A DNA stretch of 32,885 nt from CAYLSV01 sp964386435 (GTDB lineage: Bacteria > Planctomycetota > Phycisphaerae > Tepidisphaerales > Tepidisphaeraceae). The position numbers were made by a program, and so were the translations under genes. Under the pieces are notes generated by a model. The model had not been told where the DNA came from, made no database searches, and was given only the letters and a program-made list of their open reading frames with translations. This document shows, piece by piece, positions 1 through 7,395 of the stretch (positions are counted from its first letter, which is position 1; each line of letters starts with the position of its first letter). The DNA is taken from NCBI GenBank assembly GCA_964386435.1, contig CAYLSV010000039.1, positions 1-32,885 on the forward strand, written 5' to 3'.

Positions 1-258
1 GTAGCGATCGTTGCCGATGCAGTAGCCCACTTTCTCGCCCGCCGCCTCCGCGACAAGCACGTGCCCGGCTTCGATCTTGCCCTCGAACTGCTTCGTCGGC
101 ATCCACCCGACCGCCTTCGTGTGCAACTTGCCGAGCGAGTCGAGAAACGGCACGTCCCGCATCTCGCCGGGCCGGATGTTCACCCGATCCGCCGGGATCG
201 GCAGGAGGGCGTTCGTCGCTTCGTTCGTCTCGATGATGGTTGATTCTGTTATGGTCAT
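1..258 (-). CDS. GNAT-type N-acetyltransferase, N-terminal part (cut by window edge)
   Basis: Reading the minus strand from the ATG at 258 gives 86 residues with no stop before the window edge. The stretch NIRPGEMRDVPFLDSL followed by GHVLVAEAAGEKVGYCIGNDRY has the layout of the first half of a GNAT fold: beta1, alpha1, then the V-x-V-A-E strand and the turn leading to the next strand. The acetyl-CoA binding motif would lie beyond base 1. The substrate cannot be told. Its start codon is only three bases from the start of the divergent antitoxin gene, so each promoter must lie inside the other gene or one of the starts is wrong. No Shine-Dalgarno sequence is visible. Confidence 0.6.
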   Translation of the reverse strand, partial: MTITESTIIETNEATNALLPIPADRVNIRPGEMRDVPFLDSLGKLHTKAVGWMPTKQFEGKIEAGHVLVAEAAGEKVGYCIGNDRY

Positions 259-261
259 GGC

Positions 262-591
262 ATGGTCCAGTTCGATGGAGAATTCAACGGCAAGGTGCTG
301 GTCCCGGACGAACCGCTGAACGAGACGCCGGGCAAGCGTTTTCGCGTCACCCTCACCCCCCTGGATGGCGACCTCGCCGCCGCGGCCGATGACGCCGAGA
401 CGATCGAGGACAAGAAGCATGCGATCCGCGCCGCCTGGGATGGCGAGAACGAGTTCGAGCTGGCCCGCGCCCTGGCCCGCGTCGACCCGCTCCCGCCCGA
501 CTTCGTCCGCCGCCCCGGCTCCGCCAAGGGCGAGTTCGAAGTGCCTGACGACTTCAAGGACATCCCCGAAGAGTTCAAGGACTACATCTGA
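262..591 (+). CDS. Putative antitoxin of a PIN-domain toxin-antitoxin pair
   Basis: This 109-residue acidic protein begins MVQFDGEFNGKVLVPDEPL, which resembles the short beta-rich start of DUF104/AF2212-type antitoxins (a strand, then a V-L-x-P-x-E-P-L turn). The C-terminal half is rich in Asp and Glu and ends DIPEEFKDYI, suited to bind a basic nuclease. The call rests mainly on context: the stop codon overlaps the ATG of a clear PIN toxin (TGATG at 589-593), the usual antitoxin-first coupled order. The protein would bind and block the toxin, and may autoregulate the operon. Family assignment is tentative; no ribbon-helix-helix or HTH is obvious. Confidence 0.6.
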   Translation: MVQFDGEFNGKVLVPDEPLNETPGKRFRVTLTPLDGDLAAAADDAETIEDKKHAIRAAWDGENEFELARALARVDPLPPDFVRRPGSAKGEFEVPDDFKDIPEEFKDYI

Positions 592-995
592 TGCCCGAGG
601 CGACCTCCTTGATCGACACGCAGTCGATGCTCTGGTTCATCACGGATCACCCGAAGCTCAGCCGGATTGCCCGTCTCGCGATCGACGATCCTGAGAGCCT
701 CGTGTTTGTCAGCCACGCCAGTGCTTCGGAGTTCGGCATCAAGTACAACAAGCGAAACTTGCCGTTACCCGAACCACCCGAGCCGTACCTGGCGCGACAC
801 ATCGAGACGAACGGCTTCCACTGGGTGCCGATCACGCTGCCGACGATCTACCGCGCCGCCGCACTCCCGCGGCACCACGACGATCCGTTCGACCGCCTCA
901 TCGTCGCTCAGTCGCTCCGCGACCCGCCCAGGCGGGTGCCGCTGATCTCGTCCGACAAAGACCTCGACGCCTACGGCATCCGCCGCGTCTGGTGA
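591..995 (+). CDS. PIN-domain ribonuclease toxin (VapC-like)
   Basis: The 134-residue product is a complete PIN domain. Expected acidic metal-binding residues are visible: Asp in SLIDTQSMLWF (residue 8), Glu in SASEFGIK, the Asp pair in LPRHHDDPFDRLIVAQS, and Asp in LISSDKDLDAYG near the C-terminus. The pattern DTQSMLWFITDHPKLS with H-x-D-P-F-D-R-L-I-A-Q is that of the COG3744-like branch of VapC toxins. Such proteins are Mg-dependent endoribonucleases that cut tRNA or rRNA when the partner antitoxin is lost. It is translationally coupled to the upstream antitoxin by a 1-base overlap. The specific RNA target cannot be read from the sequence. Confidence 0.88.
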   Translation: MPEATSLIDTQSMLWFITDHPKLSRIARLAIDDPESLVFVSHASASEFGIKYNKRNLPLPEPPEPYLARHIETNGFHWVPITLPTIYRAAALPRHHDDPFDRLIVAQSLRDPPRRVPLISSDKDLDAYGIRRVW

Positions 996-1021
996 GGCCG
1001 CTCATGAAGGGCGAGGCGGTG

Positions 1022-1444
1022 TCACTCGGGGAACCCTCGATACACTCCGTCCTCATCGACGCTGTCGGCGAAGTCTTCCCAATCCATGTTCGCGATTTGC
1101 AGGTTCGAAATCGGTCCCCAGGCCTCTGCCGCCGTCATGCGGAAGCTTGCCCCTCCCCCTTCCGTCGGATCGACCGCGAGCAGCGGGTGGTCCGCCTCCC
1201 GCATGGATCGCTCATCTGCTATCAGCAGAATCGCGGTATGGTGACCCTTCGGTAAGAGCTTGAGCAAGTTCTCGGCATCGAGACCCGCGTACTCGCGATC
1301 TTCAATCAGATTCAAAGGCACCGCCTCACCGATGATCGGCACCGGCGCCGTCAGTGCATCTACGATTTCCTGCCACGCGGCGTCATCACCGAAGTGCGTC
1401 CGCACGACCGGCTCGTCATCCGTCAATGTCAGCTCGTCGGCCAT
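1022..1444 (-). CDS. DUF6924-type protein of unknown function
   Basis: The 140-residue protein matches the pattern I recall for the DUF6924 family. It starts with a strand V-V-R-T-H-F followed by DDAAWQEIVDAL, has the central block HTAILLIADERSMREADHPLLAVD, and ends in the highly typical NLQIANMDWEDFADSVDEDGVYRGF. The molecular function of this family is not known to me. It is cytoplasmic, acidic and has no signal peptide or membrane segment. It stands alone between the PIN toxin and a hairpin cluster, convergent with the toxin gene and separated from it by 26 bases. No strong Shine-Dalgarno sequence precedes the ATG at 1444. Confidence 0.75.
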   Translation of the reverse strand: MADELTLTDDEPVVRTHFGDDAAWQEIVDALTAPVPIIGEAVPLNLIEDREYAGLDAENLLKLLPKGHHTAILLIADERSMREADHPLLAVDPTEGGGASFRMTAAEAWGPISNLQIANMDWEDFADSVDEDGVYRGFPE

Positions 1445-1512
1445 GATGAGAGATTACCAGCAATTGGGTTTCGTTACACAACGTTCAACAGCTGTAGCAG
1501 CAGCAACTGTAG

Positions 1513-1604
1513 GGTGGGCTTCAGCCCACCATTTGGGCGGGTGGCACGATCTTTAGATCGTGTCGGGCTCCGAGTCGTCGCCGGAGCACGAACTGAAGTT
1601 CGTG
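1513..1604. repeat. Cluster of short perfect hairpins (REP-like)
   Basis: Four inverted repeats lie within 92 bases. Three share one design: an 8-base arm, a 2-base centre and the complementary 8-base arm (GGTGGGCT/AGCCCACC at 1513-1530, CACGATCT/AGATCGTG at 1545-1562, CACGAACT/AGTTCGTG at 1587-1604). A fourth, GCTCCG/CGGAGC, lies at 1567-1587. The arms differ in sequence while the architecture is constant, with compensatory pairing. The cluster lies downstream of the FN3-like gene (ending at 1630) and upstream of the DUF6924 gene. It may act as a transcription end or mRNA stabiliser, or be a mobile REP-type element. Confidence 0.75.
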
Positions 1605-1629
1605 GCACGGCTGCAACGCTTGAGTCGTC

Positions 1630-2358
1630 TCAGGCGGCGATCTTGAGGTCCCCTCCCTGGGTGCCCGCGGCTTCGACGGTCGTCTTGCCGGTGTACTGCG
1701 TGAACGCGCTGACCGGCATCGACGGCGGGCCGGATTGACCGCGGGGGTTGACCCACGCCGCCATCACCCACACCTGCGTGCCGCCGGGCAGCGACGTCGG
1801 CAGCTCGATCGTGTGCTTGTACGTCGTCGTCGCCCCGTGGAACGTCCACGCTCCGGGGTCCGAGGGGTACTCCTCGCCGACGAAGGTGTAGAGCCAGGCC
1901 TGCGTCGCCGTGGGTAATTTTGCCCGCTTGCTCCGCGACAGCGGGTCGAAGACGCGGATCGAGATCGTCGTGCCGACGACCTCCGCGACCGTCACCTTCG
2001 GCGCTGCGTTGGGCACGCCGATGGGCGACCGGCCAGCGCCGACGTGGACGCCGAGGTCGATCTTGTTCTGGTCGCTGATCGCCGGGTTCTTGGCGACGGT
2101 GGCGTAGATCTGCCGGGCCTCGACGAGGAGGGCATCGCGTGCGGTGGTGCGAGCCGCCGTGAGCGACTCCGACCGCGTCCCCGCCGCCCGTGCCGTCTGC
2201 ATGGCAGAGACCGCCGCGACGTAGGCACTTTGCTTCGTGCCGAACTCGGTAATGACGGCAGCCGAGAGGAAGTAGTCCGTCTCGCCCCGGCTGTCGAGAA
2301 TGTCGTTCATGTTCTCGCTGTAAGGAACGAGTTTTTGATCGTCTGTAGGAACGGCCAC
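1630..2358 (-). CDS. Fibronectin type III-like protein, unknown role
   Basis: The product has 242 residues. The first 120 or so are helical and Ala-rich and end in the phrase KNPAISDQNKIDLGVHV. The rest is beta-rich and reads like one fibronectin type III or related Ig-like module (strands around VTVAEVVGTTISIRVFD, AWLYTFVGEEYP, YKHTIELPTSLPGGTQVWVMAAWVNPRGQSGP). Similar two-part proteins are frequent as orphans in Planctomycetota and Verrucomicrobiota genomes; their function is unknown to me. There is no signal peptide. The start is set at the GTG at 2358 because a strong AAGGAGG ribosome binding site lies about eight bases upstream. The 21-bp repeat arrays begin about 240 bases upstream. 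Confidence 0.72.
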   Translation of the reverse strand: MAVPTDDQKLVPYSENMNDILDSRGETDYFLSAAVITEFGTKQSAYVAAVSAMQTARAAGTRSESLTAARTTARDALLVEARQIYATVAKNPAISDQNKIDLGVHVGAGRSPIGVPNAAPKVTVAEVVGTTISIRVFDPLSRSKRAKLPTATQAWLYTFVGEEYPSDPGAWTFHGATTTYKHTIELPTSLPGGTQVWVMAAWVNPRGQSGPPSMPVSAFTQYTGKTTVEAAGTQGGDLKIAA

Positions 2359-2595
2359 GTCGGCCTCCTTTGTGTCGAACTCGCGACCCCCAACTCTGAG
2401 AGAGTGGGCGGGGGGGCGACCGCTGACGTCGTCGGCGTGTCATCGCTCCCGTTCGCGTTGCACCCCTGATGTCGGCGCAGCTGCGGGGCGGCTTAACGCG
2501 ACGATCAGAAAAATCTTCCCGCCACGGATGATGATCGGACCCGCCGCACGTCCATCCGCATTATTTGGCCATTAGGACCGATCGGCACCACCCAT

Positions 2596-2847
2596 TTCCG
2601 GTTCTACGTCACCGAGAACCGGAGATCAGTCACCGCCGACCGGAAACACGTGACCCGCGACCGGAAGCCGATGACCCGCGACCGGAAGCCGGTCATCGGA
2701 AACCGGAAGGCGATGATTGTCGACCGGAAAGCGATGACCTTCGACCGAACGCCCGTCACCCACGACCGGAAGCCGCTGACCCACGACCGGAAGCGGCTAA
2801 TCTGTGACCGGACGCGATCCACACGTGACCCGACCGCTATCACTGAA
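2596..2847. repeat. 21-bp tandem repeat array A (about 12 imperfect units)
   Basis: Units of exactly 21 bases follow each other without a register break. Starts are at 2596, 2617, 2638, 2659, 2680, 2701, 2722, 2743, 2764, 2785, 2806 and 2827. The core is GACCGGAAGCCGATGACCC with the first nine bases (GACCGGAAG) best kept and the rest variable. Because 21 is a multiple of three, every frame on both strands reads as a heptapeptide repeat: MTRDRKP-like on the plus strand and FRSRVIG-like on the minus strand. No ribosome binding site or clear start points to one frame, so I do not call a gene. The flanks 2359-2595 show nothing else that I recognise. Confidence 0.9.
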
Positions 2848-2882
2848 AAAGCGACGGACGCTCAAAGCCCACTTCGAGACGA

Positions 2883-3089
2883 ACGACGTCCCCATTCCCC
2901 GTCCCGCTCACGCCACCTAGATGTACGTCTGCATCACCCAGACGCGCGTCCGCGTGACTCAGTCGCACGCCCTGACGCAGAAGCACGTCTACCTCACCCG
3001 GCCGTACGCGCGAGCGACGCAGCCACACGTCCACGCCACCCGGCTGTATCCCCACGCGACCAATCCGTACCTCTGGATCACGCAGATCG
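2883..3089. repeat. 21-bp tandem repeat array B (about 10 units, different core)
   Basis: This second array has the same 21-base period but another core, roughly ACGTCCACGCCACCCGGCCGT. Unit starts are at 2883, 2904, 2925, 2946, 2967, 2985, 3006, 3027, 3048 and 3069. The unit at 2967 is only 18 bases long, so the length change is also a multiple of three and keeps any reading frame. Plus-strand translation from 2921 gives heptads of the type VRVTQSH, VYLTRPY, VHATRLY. A plus-strand frame from 2650 to 3165 stays open through both arrays (171 codons), but no start signal supports it. The array ends about 57 bases from the stop of the ImmA/IrrE gene. Confidence 0.85.
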
Positions 3090-3145
3090 AAAGCAGGCAC
3101 CACCAGATAAGGACGGTGCCCCTGTGAGTTCCCCCAGACTGTCGA

Positions 3146-4213
3146 TCAGGAGGCAATCCGCATGAAGCCCCCGCGCGGTCGGAACAGAACAGTTTGTGCT
3201 TCTTCGGCAAAGAGGTGCGTGATTGCCTCGATCTCGCCCCAAGTGAACCCGCTTTGATCGCGTAGCGCGGTAACGACACGATCAATAGTGGTTGGCGTTT
3301 CGGGAGCGATTGGGTACGGCTCTGCTTTCTTCCAACCTTGCTTTGACATTTGAATAACCATGCCCTTGTAACGGGCAGGCGAGATGCACCCAAGATCGCG
3401 GGCACGCCGTACCAACGCCCACATGGAGACGCGCCACTTCGGCTTGAGGCGGGCAGCCTTCTCCAGTGTCAGATCGAACAAGTCACGCCGGATGTCTTGA
3501 CGTGGCATGAGGAACGACGATGCAAATGCATTGGCTTCATCTTCCATCGTCTCGGTCGGCCGTTCATGTAGTACGAGGTGACCGAGCTCGTGCGCGAGGG
3601 AGAATCGGACCCGATCAGCAGGGGCATCGGCATTGACGAATAACAGGGGCAACCCGCCATCGAGCCACTGGCTCATGCCATCAATCTTGCGGGTGCCGAA
3701 CGAGAACTTGAAGACGATAACGCCCGCCCGTTCCACGCTGGCGAGCAGATTCTGAACGGGACCCGACGGAAGATGCCAAGCCGAACGAGTGAGCGTCGCG
3801 ACGTCGGCCGGGTCACCGCTCGGGAAATCATCAAGGTCAAGTCTCTCAAGATCGTGCGGAAATCGCAGCTCGGCCTCCCGCATCAGCCCTTCCGCCTGTA
3901 TGCGACACAAAACCGCCTTCGCCTCAAGGCGTGTGATGTGCTTCTTAAGGCTGCTCGCCTGTTTACGGAACATGTTGACGCTGATGCCGACGCCGACCCG
4001 CGAACGGGGTAGGCGGAGCAACGACACAGGATAACCAACCGCCGCCGCCAACTTCGCCTCGGCATCAGGTTCGGGCACGCGCAACCCACGTTGAACCGCG
4101 GATATGAAAGCCGGCGATAGACCGGACCGTTCCGCAAGGTCTTTCTGCGTCATGTCCCGCGAGTCGCGAGCGACGCGAAGCATGTCGGGATTAAACGGTA
4201 GATTTGAAGGCAT
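3146..4213 (-). CDS. XRE-family HTH / ImmA-IrrE zinc metallopeptidase
   Basis: The 355-residue protein joins an N-terminal XRE helix-turn-helix (about residues 8-65: MLRVARDSRDMTQKDLAERSGLSPAFISAVQRG) to an ImmA/IrrE peptidase domain. The zinc motif AHELGHLVLHE is near residue 207, followed by the glutamate region EDEANAFASSFLMP. Proteins of this type cleave partner repressors or stress regulators to switch on mobile-element, toxin-antitoxin or damage genes. The ATG follows the TAA of the upstream gene directly, and a strong AGGAGG site lies six bases before it (4219-4224), so the two genes form one coupled unit. Base composition is less GC-rich than the neighbouring chromosome, consistent with transfer. 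Confidence 0.9.
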   Translation of the reverse strand: MPSNLPFNPDMLRVARDSRDMTQKDLAERSGLSPAFISAVQRGLRVPEPDAEAKLAAAVGYPVSLLRLPRSRVGVGISVNMFRKQASSLKKHITRLEAKAVLCRIQAEGLMREAELRFPHDLERLDLDDFPSGDPADVATLTRSAWHLPSGPVQNLLASVERAGVIVFKFSFGTRKIDGMSQWLDGGLPLLFVNADAPADRVRFSLAHELGHLVLHERPTETMEDEANAFASSFLMPRQDIRRDLFDLTLEKAARLKPKWRVSMWALVRRARDLGCISPARYKGMVIQMSKQGWKKAEPYPIAPETPTTIDRVVTALRDQSGFTWGEIEAITHLFAEEAQTVLFRPRGGFMRIAS

Positions 4214-4876
4214 TTATGCCTCCTTCCTCGCACGATCGGGAACCTTGATATCGACATCTGCCGCGGGTGCGATCTCGCCGGAGTCGGGCAGGTCGCTCGG
4301 CGTGCCGAACAAATCGAGCCGTCCTTCGCCCTCGTGCCAAAGTTCGGCGATCCAATGGTTCGCCTGCATGGTCCGTGGGCAGGTCAGGTAGATTGCCACC
4401 GGTTTCTGCCCAAGCGAATCGAGCAGGTACGCGAACGTCAGGGAGCAAAGCGGTCCAAGGCCAGGCAGCGTCTGGTCCTGATTGTAGATACGCTCTTGGT
4501 TCGCCGTCTCGACATTCTTGGCGAGCAGTTCCGCATCTACCTTCTTGAAGCGGATGGCGATCTGCTGCGCGATGACCGCCTGCGAAAGACGTCCGACTCG
4601 CGTTATTACGGCGTTATGCTCTTCGTGCAGCCGCGGCATTGCGTAATGCCCAAACATGTCCGAGACGACGCCGGCGCGGGTCGATGTCGAGAGGTGAGCG
4701 CTCAGGTCTTCGTGCCCGCCGAGTGCATCCTGCAACCGGTCCCACGCAGTGAAGAACGAGTCGAACAGGACAGGGAATACTGGATTCAGACGCTCGAGCA
4801 CGACATCACGCGGCAGAACATGTTGCGGCAGCATGGCCGCAGTGTACGACCTGTCATCGAGGTTGACAACGTGCAT
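4214..4876 (-). CDS. Unknown protein coupled to the ImmA/IrrE gene
   Basis: I do not recognise this 220-residue product. It is soluble and mostly helical up to about residue 120 (FPVLFDSFFTAWDRLQDALGG, RLHEEHNAVITRVGRLSQAV). It then has a region SLTFAYLLDSLGQKPVAIYLTCPRTMQANHWIAELWHEG and an acidic, proline-containing tail. Its stop codon abuts the ATG of the XRE/ImmA-IrrE gene, and both have the same lower GC content. The natural guess is that it is the substrate, inhibitor or effector of that peptidase, as in two-gene modules built on ImmA/IrrE proteins. No clear ribosome binding site precedes the ATG at 4876; a start at residue 15 (MLPQHV) is possible. Confidence 0.7.
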   Translation of the reverse strand: MHVVNLDDRSYTAAMLPQHVLPRDVVLERLNPVFPVLFDSFFTAWDRLQDALGGHEDLSAHLSTSTRAGVVSDMFGHYAMPRLHEEHNAVITRVGRLSQAVIAQQIAIRFKKVDAELLAKNVETANQERIYNQDQTLPGLGPLCSLTFAYLLDSLGQKPVAIYLTCPRTMQANHWIAELWHEGEGRLDLFGTPSDLPDSGEIAPAADVDIKVPDRARKEA

Positions 4877-5012
4877 GGTTGGAGGCTGTTAGCGCGGGAG
4901 CCATCTTGCCCCGTCTGATGCACAAAGCTCGCCGCCCACGGCGTTCCCCGGCGTGCTCGGCCGGCCGGGCGGTCTGCCGCTGTCGTAGCGGCGGGCGGTG
5001 CGGTGGCTGCCG

Positions 5013-5138
5013 ATGGACCGGATGAAGGCCGAGAAGCAGCTCAACAGCCTCAAGCGGCAGGGGTTCCAGAAACGCAAGAACCTCCGGACGATGATGCCGG
5101 AGGTCGGTGAGAGCGACGATGGAGGCGTCGCAGCTTGA
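5013..5138 (+). CDS. Small ORF or gene remnant
   Basis: A 41-codon frame begins MDRMKAEKQLNSLKRQG and ends at the TGA at 5136-5138. A GTG 15 bases upstream is in frame. Third codon positions are almost all G or C, as in the true genes here, and the product is a basic helix followed by an acidic end. An in-frame TAG at 4986 blocks extension. It could be a small protein or the tail of a decayed gene. The surrounding stretch 4877-5217, between the unknown gene and the end of the rhamnulose aldolase gene, shows no other feature that I can support. Confidence 0.3.
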   Translation: MDRMKAEKQLNSLKRQGFQKRKNLRTMMPEVGESDDGGVAA

Positions 5139-5217
5139 AAGCAGCGATGCCACCCACACGGCCAGCGAGGGTGCTGGGCGACCGGCGGTTCAGCGAGGTG
5201 CTGAGCACGGTTATCGC

Positions 5218-7395
5218 TTACCGCAGGAAGGCGTCTTGGAGGCCGCCGTCGACCGTTAGGATCTGGCCGGTGGTGCGGCTCAGGCGGTCGCTGGCGAGGA
5301 GGAAGATGGCTTCGGCTTGGTCGATCGGGCGGATGGGTTGGTGGGTGAGGGTGCGCTTGGCGTAGAAGTCGGCGAGCTGGTTGCGCAGGGTTTCCTCGTC
5401 GGCCGACTCGTCGTGTTCGATGTCGTACTTGGTCAGGCTGGCGATGACGCGGTCTTTGGGGAACATGCTGCTGCCGGCGACGACGGTGGCGGGGGCGACG
5501 CCGTTGACGCGGACGCCGGGGGCGTAGGCGACGGCCAGCTCGCGGACGAGGTGGTTGGCGGCGGCCTTGCTGGTGTCATAGGGGAAGCTGCCCTTCTTCG
5601 CGACGACGGCGTTGACCGACGTGGTCAGGACGATGCCGCCGCCGAGGTTTTGGCTTTTGAGAATTTGATATGCGGCGTCGGCGGCGTTGTAGAGGCCGGT
5701 GACGTTGATCTTGAAGCTGCGGTCCCATTGGTCGGGCGTGTTGTGGCCCTGCTTGTCGGGGGTGGCGAAGTAGCCGGCGGTGACGAGAACCTGGTCGACG
5801 CCGCCGTAGGCGAGCAGGACGTGCTCGAGCATGACGCGGCAGGAGGTGGCGTCGGTGATGTCGGCCGAGAGGCCCAACGCGTCGCCGCAGCCGCTGATGC
5901 CGGTGCCGGCGACGCCGATGCCTTTGCCGAGCTTTTCCTCGATCTCGGCGGCCGTGGCCTTGGCGGCGTCTTCGTTCAAATCGACGGCGACGATCTGGGC
6001 CCCCTCCTTCACGAGGCGGTGGCAGGTCTCCTTGCCGATACCGCTGCCGCCGCCGATGACGACGCAGATTTTGCGGGCCAGTTCCTTCTCCGGCGGCATG
6101 CGTTGGAGCTTGGCCTCTTCGAGGGCCCAGTACTCGATGTCGAACGCCTCCTGCCGCGGCAGGCCCTGATACTCGCTGACGGCCTCGGCCCCGCGCATCA
6201 CCTCGACGGCGCAGCAGTAGAACTCGGCCGTCACGCGGCTCTCGCTCTTGTTCTTGCCCCACGCGATCATGCCGACCCCGGGGATGAGGATGACGGTCGG
6301 GTTCGGGTCACGCATCGCCGGCGAGCCGGGACGCTTGCACGACTCGTAGTACTCGGCGTAGTCATTACGGTACTGCTCGAGGCCGGCGGCGAGAAGGTCG
6401 CGGAGCTTGTCGGTGCCGCTGGTCGGGTCCCAGTCGACGTAAAGCGGTTTGATCTTGGTCCGCAGGAAGTGGTCGGGGCAGCTCGTGCCGATCTCTGCGA
6501 GGCGCTTCGCGTCGTTTGAGTTGACGAACGTCATGACGCTGTCGCGGTGCTCGACGGTGCCGATGAAGCGTTTTTGCTGGGAAACCTGGCCGCGCAGCCA
6601 GGGCAGAATCTCGTGGAGCGTGGCGTTGCGCTGGCCGTCGTCGAGCGAGGCGTACTTCTGGCCGCCGAAGGTTTGCTCGCCCTTGTCGTGGTCGGCGAGG
6701 TACTGGGCGGCCTTCTCGATGAGCGAGAGCGTCAGCTCGTAGCACGCCTTGTCGCTCTCGTCGGACCAGTTGATCAGCCCGTGCTGGCCCATCAGGATGC
6801 CGACGGCGTCGGGGTTCTCGGCGGCGATTTGCTCCATCTTCAGCCCGAGGTCGAAGCCCGGCCGCTGCCAGCCGACGTAGGCGAGCTGGCCGCCGAAAAT
6901 CTCCTGGTTCAGCTTCTCCTGGTCGCGGCACGCGGCGATGGCGATCACCGCGTTGGGGTGCATGTGATCGACGTACTTGTGTGGGATGAACGCGTGCAGC
7001 GGCGTGTCGATGCTGCTGGGGCGGGGGTTCAGGTTGAACGTGCAGTGCGGGTACATCCCGACCATCGCGTCCTCCTCCGGCGACTTCGGTGCGGCATCGC
7101 CGAACTTGCTTCTCAGGCTCTGCAGCTTGTCCATGTACAGGCTGCTGAAGTTGGCCGCCTTGCTGGTGCGCAAATCGCCGCCGCTACCTTTGACCCAGAG
7201 GACTTGGATCTTTTCCCCGGAAAGCGGGTCGGTTTCGGCGAGCTTGTTGCTCGTGTTGCCGCCGCCGGTGTTGGTCACGCGCTGGTCGGCGCCGAGGCAG
7301 TTGCTGCGATAGACGAGCCGCTCGACGGGCGAGAGCTTCTCGGCCTTGGCGTCGTCCCACAGGTAGTCCACGTGCTTGAAGTCGCTGGCGTTCAT
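5218..7395 (-). CDS. rhaD: Bifunctional rhamnulose-1-phosphate aldolase / lactaldehyde dehydrogenase
   Basis: This 725-residue fusion has a class II aldolase domain (about residues 1-420) and a short-chain dehydrogenase domain (about 440-725). The aldolase part shows TGGGNTSNK, VKGSGGDLRT, the zinc-binding DHMHPNAVIAI near residue 145 and GQHGLINW near 203. The dehydrogenase part has the NAD motif VIGGGSGIGKE near 448 and the catalytic YDTSK near 605. It splits L-rhamnulose-1-phosphate into dihydroxyacetone phosphate and L-lactaldehyde, and handles the lactaldehyde in the second domain; the Bacillus subtilis equivalent is called RhaEW. The ATG at 7395 overlaps the stop of rhaB by four bases (ATGA). 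It is the last gene of the operon. Confidence 0.93.
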   Translation of the reverse strand: MNASDFKHVDYLWDDAKAEKLSPVERLVYRSNCLGADQRVTNTGGGNTSNKLAETDPLSGEKIQVLWVKGSGGDLRTSKAANFSSLYMDKLQSLRSKFGDAAPKSPEEDAMVGMYPHCTFNLNPRPSSIDTPLHAFIPHKYVDHMHPNAVIAIAACRDQEKLNQEIFGGQLAYVGWQRPGFDLGLKMEQIAAENPDAVGILMGQHGLINWSDESDKACYELTLSLIEKAAQYLADHDKGEQTFGGQKYASLDDGQRNATLHEILPWLRGQVSQQKRFIGTVEHRDSVMTFVNSNDAKRLAEIGTSCPDHFLRTKIKPLYVDWDPTSGTDKLRDLLAAGLEQYRNDYAEYYESCKRPGSPAMRDPNPTVILIPGVGMIAWGKNKSESRVTAEFYCCAVEVMRGAEAVSEYQGLPRQEAFDIEYWALEEAKLQRMPPEKELARKICVVIGGGSGIGKETCHRLVKEGAQIVAVDLNEDAAKATAAEIEEKLGKGIGVAGTGISGCGDALGLSADITDATSCRVMLEHVLLAYGGVDQVLVTAGYFATPDKQGHNTPDQWDRSFKINVTGLYNAADAAYQILKSQNLGGGIVLTTSVNAVVAKKGSFPYDTSKAAANHLVRELAVAYAPGVRVNGVAPATVVAGSSMFPKDRVIASLTKYDIEHDESADEETLRNQLADFYAKRTLTHQPIRPIDQAEAIFLLASDRLSRTTGQILTVDGGLQDAFLR

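Noticed and set aside
1630..2358. Phage tail or prophage remnant
   Set aside because: The FN3-like protein stands alone. No integrase, capsid, terminase or other phage gene is present.
2604..2843. Minus-strand protein of FRSRVIG heptads
   Set aside because: The GTG start has no ribosome binding site and all frames of the array give heptads, so one frame cannot be preferred.
2596..3089. CRISPR array
   Set aside because: The 21-base units follow one another directly with no unique spacers, units are imperfect, and no cas gene is near.
4889..5077. Minus-strand ORF in the 4877-5217 spacer
   Set aside because: It has no recognisable domain and no ribosome binding site. The plus-strand frame at 5013 has the more gene-like composition.
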